Assembly: GCF_905475345.1 (NCBI RefSeq)
Contig: NC_066604.1
Span: 3,378,001 to 3,442,000, forward strand
Source of the DNA: Vespula vulgaris
Taxonomy: Eukaryota > Arthropoda > Insecta > Hymenoptera > Vespidae
Direction of reading: 5' to 3'
DNA length: 64,000 nt
The position numbers and the translations under genes are program-made. A model generated the notes under the pieces. That model ran no database searches, had not been told where the DNA came from, and worked only from the letters and a program-made list of their open reading frames with translations. Each line of letters opens with the position of its first letter. Positions within the stretch are counted from its first letter, which is position 1. Positions 48,101 through 61,345 of the stretch are shown here, in pieces.

Positions 48101-51100
48101 TTATATCGATCAAGCTAAAGTCATTTACGTACCAGGTCAAATATTAGCTCTACGTAATTTTTTGCTTGCTGCACAATTGTTTTTTATATTTGCTTTTTTA
48201 ATTTATTTTTAACTCATCATAATATTTTTTCATATCATCGCTAATAACGACAATCCTAAAATCAAATTTAGTACAGCTTTCTTTTTTTTTTTTTTTTATT
48301 TTATTATGCATAATAAATATTATCTATCTTCTTTTGCGTTACAAAAGAAAGCACAGATTTTAGGTAGCAGTAGCTAGAAATTTATTAAGTTTTTTACTTC
48401 TTTCATTTTGTTTTAATTATTATGATAAGGTTTTTTTATCTTTATATTATTCTTTTTTGTTTGTGAAAAAACTATAAAATCCAATAGATTCCAACAGGTT
48501 AAACATTTTCAACGACATCTTTTTGTATTTATTTCATTATTTTTTTTCTCCAATCTAGTCTCCGATGTTTTTTCCCTTTCTTCCCTTCTTCCTCTCCTCT
48601 CTCTCTCTCTCTCTTTCTATTTCTAATTCTATTTATATTTTTCTTCGCAAAAAAGAACGATGCATTTCTTCTATTGTAACGCGTATACAGACGTACGTAG
48701 CAACGATCGTGCCAAGAAACGCAATCGTTACGTTGCATCGTACATTAATATAAACATTAGTCCTCTATAACTTACAAATAGTATTCTTATATATGCATCT
48801 TACTTCATATTCTCGTGTAAAAAAAAAATTCATAACCAAAAGTTGTTTATTAAATATAAATTATACTTGATGTGATATAATATAAATTGTAAAATATATA
48901 ATTTATTTTTAACCGCTGATATATTTGGGTTATTTGAATATTATTGAATTATAAGAAAATTGTGTCATAAAAAATTGTGTTATAGAGGATTAAAAAGCAC
49001 GATGAAAGAGTAAAGAAGACGTAGGAGCTTTTTTCTTATTGTTAGTTGACGCTTCTTCTCGTAGTCGAGACCCGTTTGTTAGTTCTATTGCCCTCCGGCT
49101 AAGTGAAAAGGAAAGAAAAGGAGGCTACGATGTTAAATACGACAAGAACAACGAGTTCATCCGTAACACGAAAGCTCAAGGACATATATGCCTCTATTCT
49201 CCTTCTTCTCTCTTTCATCATTGTAGTTATGCAGTAGTAGCAGTACGAGAGTGTCCGTATGCATATGTGTGTATATATTTATATATATATATATATGCAC
49301 ATATTATTCGTAAAAAAGAGTCGCGTAAAGAACATACGCATACATGTAGTACGTATACATATGTATTTATAAATATAATACATTTTTAGAAAAAGATCAT
49401 ATATTACTTAGTGGTCGAAAAGTGATCAATATAAATTTCAAGAGTGAGAATTTAGTTATTAATTATTACTCAGTAGTTTTAGTAGAATTTAAAAAGAACT
49501 TCGATTTCCAATTTCTCTCCCGTTATACGAAGTCATTATCTATTTACAAGTAAAAACAGTACCGCGGGTGAGTCACCTAACATTAAAAATATAAATATAC
49601 CTCGGTTATTCTTGATGATAAAAATAAAATTTCTGAAGAAGAATATGTTTAATTCGAAAGAGTTGATATAGGAGTGAAAACTTTTATTTGAAGATTATAT
49701 TTTTTACAATGTAAGGATATAAATGGAATTCAATTTTTTGATTATGAACAAGATGTAAAACAGATCAATTCAAGGTATATTCGAAACTTTTGTTGTAATA
49801 CCTGTAAACCGAAATATTTTTCTTAAAATCTTCATATTTTTTAATCTTATAAAATGTTTTATGAAAGTTGAAATAGGATAACGTATACTCAAATTTTCTT
49901 AAGACAATATTATTGTATAGTTTTTGTTAAAAGTCTATTAAAGCTGTAGTACACATTAAATACTAATTAATATTGTTGTTAGTTCATAAAATGAAGAACT
50001 ATTGAATATCGTAAATAAATTTGTAGTATTTTTGTTTAGAGACCACAATAGATTAATTTTTGGATCTCCACTATGCGAGTTTCTTCGAATAAAAAATCTT
50101 CTTCAAAAATCTTTTATTCGCATCACAAATAATAAAGATATTCATACTTCATCCTTTTAAATGACTCTCCCAATACATACATATATATATATATATGTGT
50201 ATATATGTATGTATAGGCACACACACATACATATATCTCGAGCTCGTTTTCGAGTTATCGAAAGAACATCGAGTGTCAAGCAGGAAGAACTTTCTTGTAG
50301 TCGGCTAGACTTTAAGCTTGACTAGTGCCTCTAGATGTAATTTCTCCGATAAGTAAGAAAATCGATCTAGTTGAAATTACAAACGAATATCTTTATTTAT
50401 CAACAACTAAAAAACGAAAAAATAAGAAAAATTAGCGAACAAAGACAAAGCAGGGAAAGAGAAAGAGAGAAAGAGAAAGAATGCGAATCAATGAATGAGC
50501 GAACGAAACGCGACCGACATTTTTCTTTGTCTTCTTTTTATTTCACATAACTCTTTATTAATGTACTAATGATTTGATACTTTTTTGTGCGCTTTGAAAA
50601 AGAAATTTGTAAACTCGTGCGTGGTTTAAAAAAAAAATAAGAAAGATTAAATCTCTACTCACGGACTCTACGATCTGTTTAATCGTAGTTTTAGACAAGG
50701 AAATGGAAGAAAAATATTTGTTTTTGCATATCATAAGCGTGCGCGAGAAATTGCAGCCGCTAGCTTTTTACACGCTCAACAATATATATTGTTATTGTGT
50801 TTTGTAATTTACTTCGTTTTTTTTCGAAAGAAAATGAGTAAGGTAATGAGCGGGAATTCAAGTTTTTTAAATAAAAAGAAAATATATTGCAAGCAGAAAA
50901 TGATGTTAGCGATTATTTACCTCACACCGATACTTAACAAGATCTTGTTATAAAACAAAAGAAAACAAAAAATCTAGTTGAAAAATATTTTAGAGTAGAG
51001 AAAAAAGATATGTAAGAGCAGTCTTTTTTTTGACTTTATAGGATTATGTTTATATGATTTTATATATTTATAGGATTATTTTTATACGATTTTTTTTTCT

Positions 51101-51479
51101 TTAAATTAACAATTTTAAAACAGTTTTAATAGTTTTGGAGTAGAAAAGAATATATAACAGATGCAGTTTTTTTTCAAACTTTATAGATATTACATTTGCA
51201 TCGCGTGTACATGGACATTAACCATCTTCCGATAACGATCTATGACAATTAGTATATCGTTGCTATATTTAAATAAGACAATAGTAACTGTTGCTCAGAA
51301 TTTATATTTGTAAAAAAAATAACAAGTTAAAAAGAAAAAGAAATTTGTAAGAAAAAATCTCGATTAATGTGAATGATCAGGTACGAAGTACGATCGATCT
51401 TCAACGCGTTATTATCTTATACATATTACAGCTTAATATTTACGTGATATGTATCCCTTTTCTTTCTTCTAATTATTGA

Positions 51480-51531
<52 letters not shown>

Positions 51532-51542
51532 GTATATATATA
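51480..51542. repeat. TA dinucleotide microsatellite
   Basis: About 25 AT/TA units with GTA interruptions; gives poly-(Tyr/Ile) artefact frames on both strands. Confidence 0.92.
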
Positions 51543-52286
51543 TAGTTTTTCTCGTATCTTCGAATTTCCATATTGCGCAAAAGAGGTCAAGTATATATAA
51601 AGACGGACAATTAAACGGTCGTAGAATTTTAAACAATCAATATAAAATGACATTTATGATCGTTCTTCTAAAATTAGCAAAAAGACGTTTCAGTGAGTGA
51701 ATTTGTCTCTTATTTTTTCTTTGTTAATCCAAAATCTTTAAATTAACAGACACTTTTGTTATATTGTGTTTTTCAGCGCGATATAAAATATAAACCTACC
51801 TTTAAACTCGCAAAGATCAGTGATGGACAACCCTAAGTTTCAAGATTAGAAATCGTTTATCAAGTTGGCATATTTCTCTTCGTATATTCCTCAACACGAT
51901 TCGGGTTTAACGAGAATAAAACGATAATAACTGTTGAGTAAACTTTTCAAAGACAATTTTATTTTCAAACACACCTTTCACCAAGAGGCAGAACACTCGA
52001 ATTCGTTACGTCGTCACGATATTTCATTCAAGAAAGACATCATTTTTCTTTCGAAGTAGATGTCGTTCGATTAGGAAATGGATGATTGCGTAAGCAGCGA
52101 TAATAATCGAGGCACGATCGAGAAGCTTTTGAAATTGAAATTTTTTACGTAGCCTATGATATGATAGCGTTTTTTACTTAACATTTTAAATTTTAGAATG
52201 ATCATGTACAACACATTTTCAATCTCGAATAATAAAACTAAAAGTGTCAGTTATGTTCGTCTTAAACAGAGTATGAAATAATGAAA

Positions 52287-52389
52287 ACTCTGGATTCTTG
52301 GATAGTTTAATAGTGAGACTATCCGTACGCACGAAATGCACCCAAGAGACTCAGGTTTCAAATTCCGGCCCAGCCAGAGTCCATTTTTT
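52287..52389 (+). ncRNA. Possible tRNA-like / Pol III element relic
   Basis: ACTCTGG at 52287-52293 pairs perfectly with CCAGAGT at 52374-52380. Between them are TAGTTTAATAG, which fits the Pol III A-box TRGYNNANNNG, and GGTTTCAAATTCC, a B-box-like word carrying two extra T. A run of six T at 52384-52389 follows. The spacing does not fold into a standard cloverleaf: the A-box lies too far from the 5' end and I see no clean T-arm. It may be a decayed tRNA or tRNA-derived SINE, or coincidence. Confidence 0.2.
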
Positions 52390-54950
52390 CGTAAGCCTAT
52401 GAAAGCTTACAATAACGTTTCAAACTAGAATTATACTACGCAACATGAATCGTCGTTAGCTTTCTTAAGCGCTTTAAACATAATTGTCATAGATCGCATT
52501 CTGATATTTCTTCGCGGACCGAACGTATACTTTATCGTTAACACAGTATCACATTTAAAATTTTGTCGAGTCTGGTAAATTATTGGTTTCTTGTTCAATC
52601 GAAACAATGCGAAATCTACATAATCTTTGTTGGTAAGAAAATGATTAACATAAACTATATATCATTGAACCAAACGAGTTTTACAACGATCGATATGTTC
52701 TATTAATCTCTATCTATATGACGCTATGAGATATAATAAAATTCGTTTCTTCGAAGAGGATCCATAATGATCGAAATCGAGGGACGACGATGATGATTTT
52801 CTTTTTTATCATCTTACCTAGAAGAATCTTATACGAACTAGGTGACGAAAAAAAAAATATGTCAATATAAAATATGTAGTCGAATAAGTAAAGTTCATAC
52901 GTTCGCTAATTTTTACGCAAAAATTATAATATAATACCTATAAGCTGATCGAGAGTAGATCGCTATGGATCATCCGATAGTCGATATGTTGTGCCGAGAT
53001 GTTGTGTATATGATACGTGAACATTGCCGATTTAATGCGTTATTAATATTGTTACAAATCAATTCTACGATAATTTCATATAAGTGGGACATGGTATCCT
53101 AAGAGATTTTCTTTCTATATATCATATATTATCCCTCAATGGTTATTTTATAGTGAAACGTGTCATTATCTAACAGTAGAAGTTGTATATAGTGCAGATA
53201 AGAAACAATGAAATATTCAAAGTCTATTTCGTTCGACTACTATTTTTTTATGATTTGATTGATTACATTTTCATACGAGTAGTTGACAAAATTACTTAAA
53301 ATAAAAAAACGATTCTCACTTTTGATAAATATATTCATTATATATAATTATTATAAAGTAATAAACGAACTATAAATCTCAGAGAATCGTACTATTCTGG
53401 GTAATCTGAAGTATCAGTTGATACTTCTGTCATTAATATCTGCATATGTTTCTCGCTTGATTTTGTTGGAAGAACTTTCATCTTTCCTATATACAAACTT
53501 TACTTAATTATCTAGAAACAAACTAGAGATCCATGACATCAGTTTTCTTGTCGATATAATTATTTATAAATATCGAAGTCTGTAAATTATCCAAGATTTA
53601 CACACAGAAAATTAATTGTTTATTACACTATAATAATTCAACCCAATAGATATATTTAATCTTCATCTAAAATAATCACTCTGTATTATTACAACAGATT
53701 ATCTTCAGTTTTCATTATTTATAAATATTTAATTATAGCGATAAAAAAACTGACATTATCGATTGATCGTATCTTTAATATATTTAGAGGGATAACATAT
53801 AACATATAGTAAGAGAAATTTGGCCAAATGGAGATGCATCCATCATTATACAGATGTGATTTTTAGCCGCCGCAGATGTATATACATGACATACCTATAC
53901 GCAAAAAGAAGATTGCATTATGTATTTTAAGTATTGCTTTACGTATCTCGTTGCGATTAAAACTTAAGATGCAAAATATCAGGTTGATTCATAAATATAT
54001 AAGTGCTATTACATAACTAAGGAGTTTATTACAATAAAATAGCATTTATTTATTAATCAATTCGATAGCTGATACTGAAGAATCAGTAGAATGAAATTTT
54101 GATATTCTAAAATTCAGGATGATGAAAAATATATTTAAAATTATTCCCACGTAAAATTTAATCACAACGAAGATCTTGATTGCAATGATTTTCAAATGAT
54201 TAAAACGTAAGATTCCAATGAGAAGTGATATCGATAAGGCAATGACCGCGATGCGAACTCGTTGATACTTCCTATCGAAGGACGATCGATTTAAAGAACG
54301 GACGCAATACGAGTCGATTCGATTAGAGAAGCCATCGGTTTCATACTTTCTACAAAAATAGCTTTTATATCGAAAGAGATAGAGTTTACCAGTCGTTGGG
54401 ATTTTATTCAAAATTCCACCAGTTTTACTCTTAATTAAATATTTGATCGAGAAATAGATGCATCATTGTCGTAACGCGTTCGTTCTTTCGAACACGGCAA
54501 CTGCTCTCGTTCTTTCCTTTCTCATACCTTATATGTGTGTGTATGTATATATATATATATAACTTGCATGGATATATCTATATGTATACTGCTATCTTAA
54601 TTTTAAGATTAATTTCGACAAGTCGAATAGGTACAACGTTAACTCTAGCTTCTTTTTTTTCTTTCTTTTCCTTTTTCTTTTTTTTCTTGTGCCTCGAAGG
54701 ATCGGCGAGTAACATATTCTTCTGCATAGCTGTACTTGCAATAACATGTATTCGACGTTCGCTTTAATCACGTTCTCTTTTTTCAACAGTGTTATACACG
54801 TATAACGACGAAATATATTGGTATTATGTAATAATGATATCGTACCACCGGAACTACTCGATATAATGTAAGGATTATTTTTGCGAGTGTATCCTTTCGG
54901 CAAATCAACGAACTGCATTCGGCAATAGGAACAGAAGAGGACTGTCAAAT

Positions 54951-54986
<36 letters not shown>

Positions 54987-55589
54987 AAGAGAGAAATAGC
55001 TCGGCATTAAGAGAACAATATTTACAAGGTATAACAGAGCATCGTCTCTCCTCCAACGTTCCTTTCTAGTTCTTTTCTAATAATCGAAAAGGAAGTCGTT
55101 GCTTTTTAGCATATGTATTTAGTTTTTCGTTGAACGAAAATGGACGTTTAAATATTTATCTCGAAAAGAAGACAATTCGTTTTAAACGAATCTCTCGACG
55201 ATATCTCGTGGAAGCGTTTAATGTAAGATCGAACGCGTTCGACGACACTTGGAGAATAATCGTGTTTAAATTCAAAATTATCAAGTAAGAAGAAGAAAGG
55301 AGCGTCAAATCCTTAGAAATCGTCGACTTTCTCCAGATTGTGAATCGTCGAAGAAAGATTTTCGTCGTTAAAGGCGCGTAGATCCCTCGCACGTACCTCT
55401 TTCGGATTTTTTTTTTGGTCTCTCGGAGAAGAAACTTGTCCGTTCTTGCGATAAGAGCAACTCTTCTTCGATATTCAGCTATCCGCAACGATGCTAATCG
55501 GTTCGTGTAAAAGATGCGCGAGACCTTGAATGAATCCAGCTGGTGGATTCCAATGAGACGTTGTTCGAGGATCGATTGCACTTAGCTCG
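52390..55589. other. Gene-free AT-rich spacer
   Basis: No supportable gene. A 121-codon minus frame at 54046-54411 is hydrophobic in its second half but matches nothing. GA-rich repeats lie at 54951-54998. Confidence 0.5.
54951..54998. repeat. GA-rich microsatellite
   Basis: About 48 bases of GA with A interruptions. Confidence 0.85.
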
Positions 55590-58500
55590 TTACCAGTCGT
55601 AATCGTGCTGATGAAACGGATTGGTGCATGGTTGTTGGGCGTGCAAGTGGGTCTCTATCGGAGGTGGCTTCGCCAAGTCAAACTCTTTACCGACCACCTC
55701 ATTATAAACCTAAAACAAAGATAGATTATCGTTAGTTTTTTGTGATCAAGGCCGACGCATCGTGGAAGATCGATTAAGGGATACGAGATCGGGACTATTT
55801 TATAGCGTTCAGAGAGTATAGCCTTCTGTAGAAGTCGCTCTTTTTTTCGTTTTCCGAGCGTCATAAAAACGTCTTATTAGTTCTATTTCTTTTCTTTGGA
55901 ATTACCATTCCAAAGTTTGGTTTCGTTTCGTCTTTTTCTTTTCTTTTTAATTGGTATGATTTTACTAAACCTTGAAGCTCCTACGGATATACTCGTCCTC
56001 TCCTTTGCCGGTCATACCGTAATTATATCCGCCGCCACCGCCGCCACCGCCATTCAGGAACGGATTCGTTGGGTTGACCGCACCTACAAGATAGATATTA
56101 TAGGTCACAGATTTATTATAATACAGCAAACTATTCTATGCAAATTATTATTATATAGTAATTCTAGCCGATGTATTAACAAACGCAAATATTTCCTATC
56201 TAAAACAATAGGAAATACGTAATCATCAGGCAGAGTTCTTAACGATATAAATAGAAAGTAAGGGTGCAAACGTATCTATCCCATTTTTGGAATTATATTT
56301 AGTGAATTCCATTGTTTCGTAGACTTTTACCTCCGTTAGCTCCAGGCACGTCCAAGTTACCGCCAGTGGTTTGGTAGGTCGCACCATATCCAGATTCTTG
56401 ATTAGCCAGTTCGTGAAGCCGAGTGGAACTGAGTGCTCTCGGGATAGCGTTGCTTGGTACACCATGAGGCGCTAGATGCGTAACCTCGGCCACTTGATGA
56501 GGATCCTCAGTTTGCGGTAAATCGGAAACAAAGCCTGTATCTTTCCTGTAAAAGTTGATGAAAATGAAGGCCGCTAAAACAACAAGGCAGGTGAGGCCGT
56601 AAACTCGGAAGGTCGTCGTGGTACCTGGAGGATAAAAGTCATAATAAATTTTTTCTTATCGAATTGTATATTTCGAGTTATATATTATTTTCACTTGCCA
56701 TAAGCAGTGACAAACATGCCACCAATCACCGCACCACATCCTCTTCCGAGACCATGATGTAATCCTTGAAGAACTCCTTGGGCACTTGAACGCAAATGTT
56801 GCGGCGTGTTATGAGCGATGTAACTGCAACAAGCTGCCCAGACCGCGGCATGAGTGATCCCTTGAATAAATTCGAAAGGTAGAACCCACCACGGCTTAAC
56901 GAGCCAAGATATATAAAGGAAACGTATTACGTTTCCGGCTAAACCAAGGCACAGAACCTGCAAAAAGTATAATTTTTTATTGCGAATCATATCGCAATAA
57001 TATCGTTTATATCTTTTCGCTCGATATATCTACCTTAACGTGACCAATCTGTGTAATCAATTTGAAACTGAAGAAATAGGCAAAGATCTCGGAAATGTGA
57101 TTTATTACGGAGGCAACGCCGAAGAGAGTAGGTGAACCACCGTAATCTTGAAGATGCCAGAAGAGAAAAGTGAAGATGAGTCCGATACCGAAGCCCATCC
57201 ACCAGGCGACGAAAAGAAAGGAACTGCATTTGAGATCTTTAAATTGCTTCAGAACTGTCACCCATTCTGGAATCTCTCGCATCGTTTGAGCAAACATTTT
57301 TGTCTGAGAAGAAAAAAACAAAAAGAAATGACTTTTTTCCCCAGTCTTTCTACTTTTATCTAATTAAATAAAAAGAGTACAAACTTGGCCTTCCGGAGGC
57401 AACGGCTTTGGATTGACCGCAGCCGAGGAATCCTGCAGACCAGGAAGATTCAACTGTTGCGATAGCTGACTCTGAAGCTGTTCTTCCCTGGTTGGTTCAG
57501 CTGGTACTTTTGCCACTTCCTATTACAAGAATGTTCTCTTCTTACATTTGATGCTCTTTATTTATTTGTTCATTTAGATTTTTCTTATCTGTTCACGAAA
57601 CCAAAGCTCACCGGTTCGGAAGCTACAACGTCGTACTTGAAATTTATCTGCAACGCCGTTATAAGCGCAGCACCCATAAGAACGCAAAAGATGGCGAAGC
57701 AAATCGTGTAATTCTTTTCTCTAGCATCCGGATCGCAAGGATGATCTGGGAAAGCCGTACTATGATCGAGAGCAATACCAACAAAAAACATGGCCAATCC
57801 CCATCCCAAACTTCCGAACATTCGTTGATGTCCATATCTACAAAAAGTTAAAACACGAAGAATAATGATTTATTATGTTTTTATTATATCAATCGTTTTA
57901 CCTATCGGCATCTTCACCGAGTAGAGTAATCACAGCAGAGTCCGCGAGTGTTATAGCAGGAGCTGAGAAAAACTCGCCGACTACGACTAACAGTAATAAG
58001 AGGAAGAACGTTTTGTGTATATCCTGCAAAAGAAAGATCCATTGTTCGATAGAATGAAAGCAAAAATTGAAAAAAAGAGAAAGAGATAAAAATCTGAAAT
58101 GGATGGGTGGAAAGAAGAGTTAGAGTATTATTAAAAAGTAATAAAAATATGAGGACTTAAATAGCCAAGTTTGTTAAACCATTCTATTTTTTCGTATGCC
58201 AATGAAATAAAAAACATACTGGTAATCTGTATACGATGGAACTGAAAAGCGGCTTGACCCAACCCTTGTTCTCCTTTTCGTTATAATTAGCGGCATAGGT
58301 AACGGCCAGAGGACTTTGTCCGGCTGAACTTCGCACATTTCGTTTGTTTCTGACTAACATTTTGTCCGGGAACGCCTCGTCTTTCCCCTCTTCTCTCTCT
58401 TCGAGCTCTTCTTCCTCCAAAGACAAGAGTTTCCGTAGACTCTTCATACTCGACCATGTAGCTTCGTTGTTACCAAAATTGGCACGAAATATTTTCTGAT

Positions 58501-59811
58501 CCTGACGAATTTCACGACGAACCATCGTCTTCTCTTTTGCTGGCTTCATTTTTTCCTTCGTTCTACCTTGATACGCCTTTTTAGGTACTCTGCCTTCTTC
58601 GAGGGGCTCGTTCTAGAAAATCGAAATAAAAAAATACCTACCATTAAATTTATTCAAATTAATCAGGGAATTCATGAAGGATGCGACATTACTTACTTTG
58701 AGAAAACGTTTATATTCGAGCACATCAGCAGGACGATTTTTTCGTTGTAGAGCCTCGAAATCGATGATCTTCGCATTAGGATCGCTAGTATCGTCCTCGA
58801 AAACCAATTGCTCATACCTCAGATCTCCGGAAGAAGTATTCTCTTCGTTCGAAGCAGCTCGTCGTTTTCTTACTCGATTATTTTCAATATCATAAATTCT
58901 ACGAGCTTTCCCGTTGTTATAATCATCGATCTTCTTAACTTCATCGGCCTTAACTTGGCCATCGAATGATTTCGTACGATCGAAGATCTCGTTGTCGTCG
59001 GTATTTCGTCTCAATCTTTCGAAGACGACGTTTGCTGCGACCTCCAAATATTCGTCTTCGGTTGCAGCATTATAACATTCGTCCAGATCGATCGATCTCT
59101 TAACGATCCTCTGTCCCGGGCTAGATGCCTTCAAGAAACTAGTATAATTCTCGTTGACCATACAACTCGTGGCAGGAGGTTGAATGAAGCCCAAGGGTAG
59201 CGTAAAGATGATCCAACAAGAAAGAGAACCTAGCAGAATCAGCTTACCTTTTTGCCACCTATGAATTTCGAATCGATATAAACTATCTGAAGTATATGAA
59301 AAGCTTTATTTTAACGAAATGCGATTTTAAAGATTTTGCAGAAAGTAAGAAAAAAATATCATACAACAGAATATCCGAAGAAGACTCACCTGTCAGCCAA
59401 AGAACCCCAGAAAGGTGCACTAAGAAATTCAATGAGAGGTCTGATCCCAATAAGTAAACCACACTGAGCTGCATTCATACCCATTTGCTTGAAATAAACT
59501 CCCATAAGAGGAAAGAGAGAGCCGAAGGCCGAGTAGAAGAAGAAATAAAAGGTCTTGACCGTGAGAAGTTCTTGATCGACGGAACCAAAGAGGTATTCTA
59601 AGAAGTCACTCTTACCCCTAATCTTGTGCGTGGCTTCCTTAGGTTCGGGATATAGAGTAGGGTCGACCTCACCCTGGGCTTGAGGATCTACCATGGGCCT
59701 AACTCCTGGAACCTGAGGAAGATTCCTTCCGGATGCCGTATGTTGCTCATCCTGTCCAATTGTTCCTTCCTGTACGCCATAGTCGTAATCCTCGTGGCCA
59801 TAGTTCTGCAT
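55590..59811 (-). CDS. MFSD6: MFSD6-type major facilitator transporter, complete, eleven exons
   Basis: Multi-pass membrane protein of the MFS_1_like family; substrate not established. Minus-strand exons from 5' to 3': 59811-59390, 59258-58697, 58612-58220, 58023-57902, 57837-57612, 57519-57385, 57303-57034, 56957-56699, 56624-56331, 56083-55971 and 55709-55590. Phases agree throughout and give 971 residues. After an acidic N-terminus, residues about 87-141 carry the family signature (TVKTFYFFFYSAFGSLFPLM, GLLIGIRPLIEFLSAPFWG.LADR). TM3 follows (about 146-164). A long hydrophilic loop of about 290 residues comes next, with basic sites RVRKRR (269-274) and RLRR (222-225) and an acidic run. The remaining helices lie at about 465-560 and 630-830. 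The tail has a poly-Gly run near 907 and ends HQHDYDW. The intron after exon 8 starts with GCAAGT instead of GT. Exon 10 read through its donor would stop two codons later. The start codon is the first Met in frame. Confidence 0.92.
56688..56699 (-). other. GC-AG intron donor in the MFSD6-type gene
   Basis: Exon 8 ends TATG and the intron begins GCAAGTGA. No GT lies close enough to keep the frame. The downstream acceptor is CTCCAG at 56625. Joining there restores Gly and continues the hydrophobic stretch RVYGLTCLVVLAAFIFI. Confidence 0.75.
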
Positions 59812-60239
59812 GGCTTTAATTCACCGGCTAACTTTCTCTCCCCCTCTCTCTCTCTCTCTTTTTCTCGTTCTCTTCTCTTTTAGAAGAGAGCTGATAATCT
59901 CTTTGCTCTCGTTCGAAAGTTTTTCGGAGTTTATTCTCTCGTATCCTCGGTGCCTCTTTCCTCTCGTATAACCACGTCCCAATCCCTTTAGAGTACCCAG
60001 TCGAATCGATGTCCCGAGCGTGCGCCACCTACTCCATTCGCGAAATCGATAGTTCAGTTAGTGCGCCAGCGCGACTCACCCCTTCGACTTCCTTTAGACA
60101 GCCGCGAAATCTCACCCGCCAAAAGCTCTACGTCTTGTCTCGTCTCGACTCTCTAGATACGATATCTCTAAATACGATACATGCCAGTTTTTTTATATGT
60201 GCGAATAAAATGTAGTAAAAGGTAGTAATAAGAGAGCGT
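59812..60239. other. 5' flank of the MFSD6-type gene
   Basis: Upstream region on the minus strand with a CT-rich run near 59839-59858 next to the start codon. It is GC-richer to about 60135, which suits a promoter and 5'UTR. No coding signal was seen. Confidence 0.4.
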
Positions 60240-60710
60240 AAGATTCGCAAGAATTTGTTTATAGATTGTTTATAACAAATTGTTAAGTAATTATTAACAA
60301 TACGGCGAAAATGTATAGTGTAAGATAAGTGCAGAATTCTTATTACGAAAGTTTTCTTTCGAATTTTCGATCTTTCAGTTTCCTACATTGATGATTATTT
60401 ATAAATTTATCCTTTATTTTAAATAAAGATAAAGAAATTTTAATAATTATATAATTTGCATAATTATAATACAAATTTAAACGATTTCATGACAGTTACG
60501 TTCTTATTACGAAACAAAAATTCAATTTAAAAAATTATTAACGAAATCAATTTTATTATACCTATATTATTATACCTATATTATTTAAATAAATAAAGAA
60601 TAAATTACACTTGAAAATGGCATTTTTTTCAAGTCTCTACGACTTTTCGTTCCCAAGATATTGCCTTTGAAAGATTTCCATTCATAATTCTTATAGTACA
60701 GCTGTTCGTA

Positions 60711-60735
60711 GTAATAGTAGTAGTAGTAGTAGTAA
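60711..60735. repeat. TAG trinucleotide microsatellite
   Basis: About eight tandem TAG/AGT units inside the spacer of the inverted repeat. Confidence 0.9.
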
Positions 60736-60766
60736 TGTCCAGCTGGGCGGCGTAAATTCTCGGAAT

Positions 60767-60821
60767 TTATATAGGTTAGTGTGTCACCGAGCCAATTTGA
60801 ATGAAATTATATAGGTTAGTG
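60767..60821. repeat. 15-bp direct repeat, 40-base period
   Basis: TTATATAGGTTAGTG occurs at 60767-60781 and again at 60807-60821, between the arms of the larger inverted repeat. Confidence 0.85.
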
Positions 60822-61345
60822 AATCAACGTAAACGTTTTCCATTCACATGGGAATATCTACGGAATTAAAAGTCGTAGAGACTTGAAACAAGTATCATTT
60901 TAAAGGACAGAATTTTTTCTATTTTTCAGCTTACTGTTAATAATTAATTAACAATTTGTTATAAACAATTTATTGGAAACAAATTTTTACAAACTAAATT
61001 CACCTTATTTTGCCAAAAACAGAATTCTGATTGCGACTGATTTATAAACTTACAATAATTAACAAATAATTAATAAACAAATTATTTTTTTTCTCGGAGA
61101 AACAATTTTTTTTTATATTATAATATTTATAATATATAGGTATAACTCTTGAACTAAAAGTCACAAAGACATGAAACAAATTCTATTTTCACGTGTGGAA
61201 TTTTTTCTATTTTTTCAACTATTATTAATAATTAATAATTTGTTATAAACAATTTTCATAAACAAATTCTTACGAACTAGGACTATCTTATATTATTAAT
61301 AAAAAAAATTCAGATTGCAACTAATTTATAAAATTGCATTAATTC

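Larger units (their letters stand above)
45869..52286. other. Gene-free AT-rich spacer
   Basis: No gene, RNA gene or transposon could be supported. It contains GA runs near 48028-48046, TA runs at 48069-48092 and 51480-51542, and a mixed TA/CA tract at 50175-50235. Open frames are short and low in complexity. Confidence 0.55.
60240..61345. repeat. AT-rich repeat family: one inverted and two direct copies
   Basis: TTTCAAGTCTCTACGACTTTT at 60627-60647 is the exact reverse complement of 60868-60888. A second matching segment, with the core AACAATTTGTTATAAACAAT, occurs near 60935-60980 and again near 61237-61260. It is inverted near 60256-60300. The block from 60868 is repeated in direct orientation from 61155 with diverged sequence (AAAGTC.C..AGAC.TGAAACA, then a T-rich part, then the same core). 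The pattern suggests three copies of one element, the first inverted and carrying extra sequence. No reading frame is present. It could be a non-autonomous transposon or a local duplication. Confidence 0.6.

Noticed and set aside
54046..54411. 121-codon minus-strand frame with hydrophobic second half
   Set aside because: Hydrophobic stretch arises from ATT/TTA-rich DNA; no receptor or transporter motif and no splice context.
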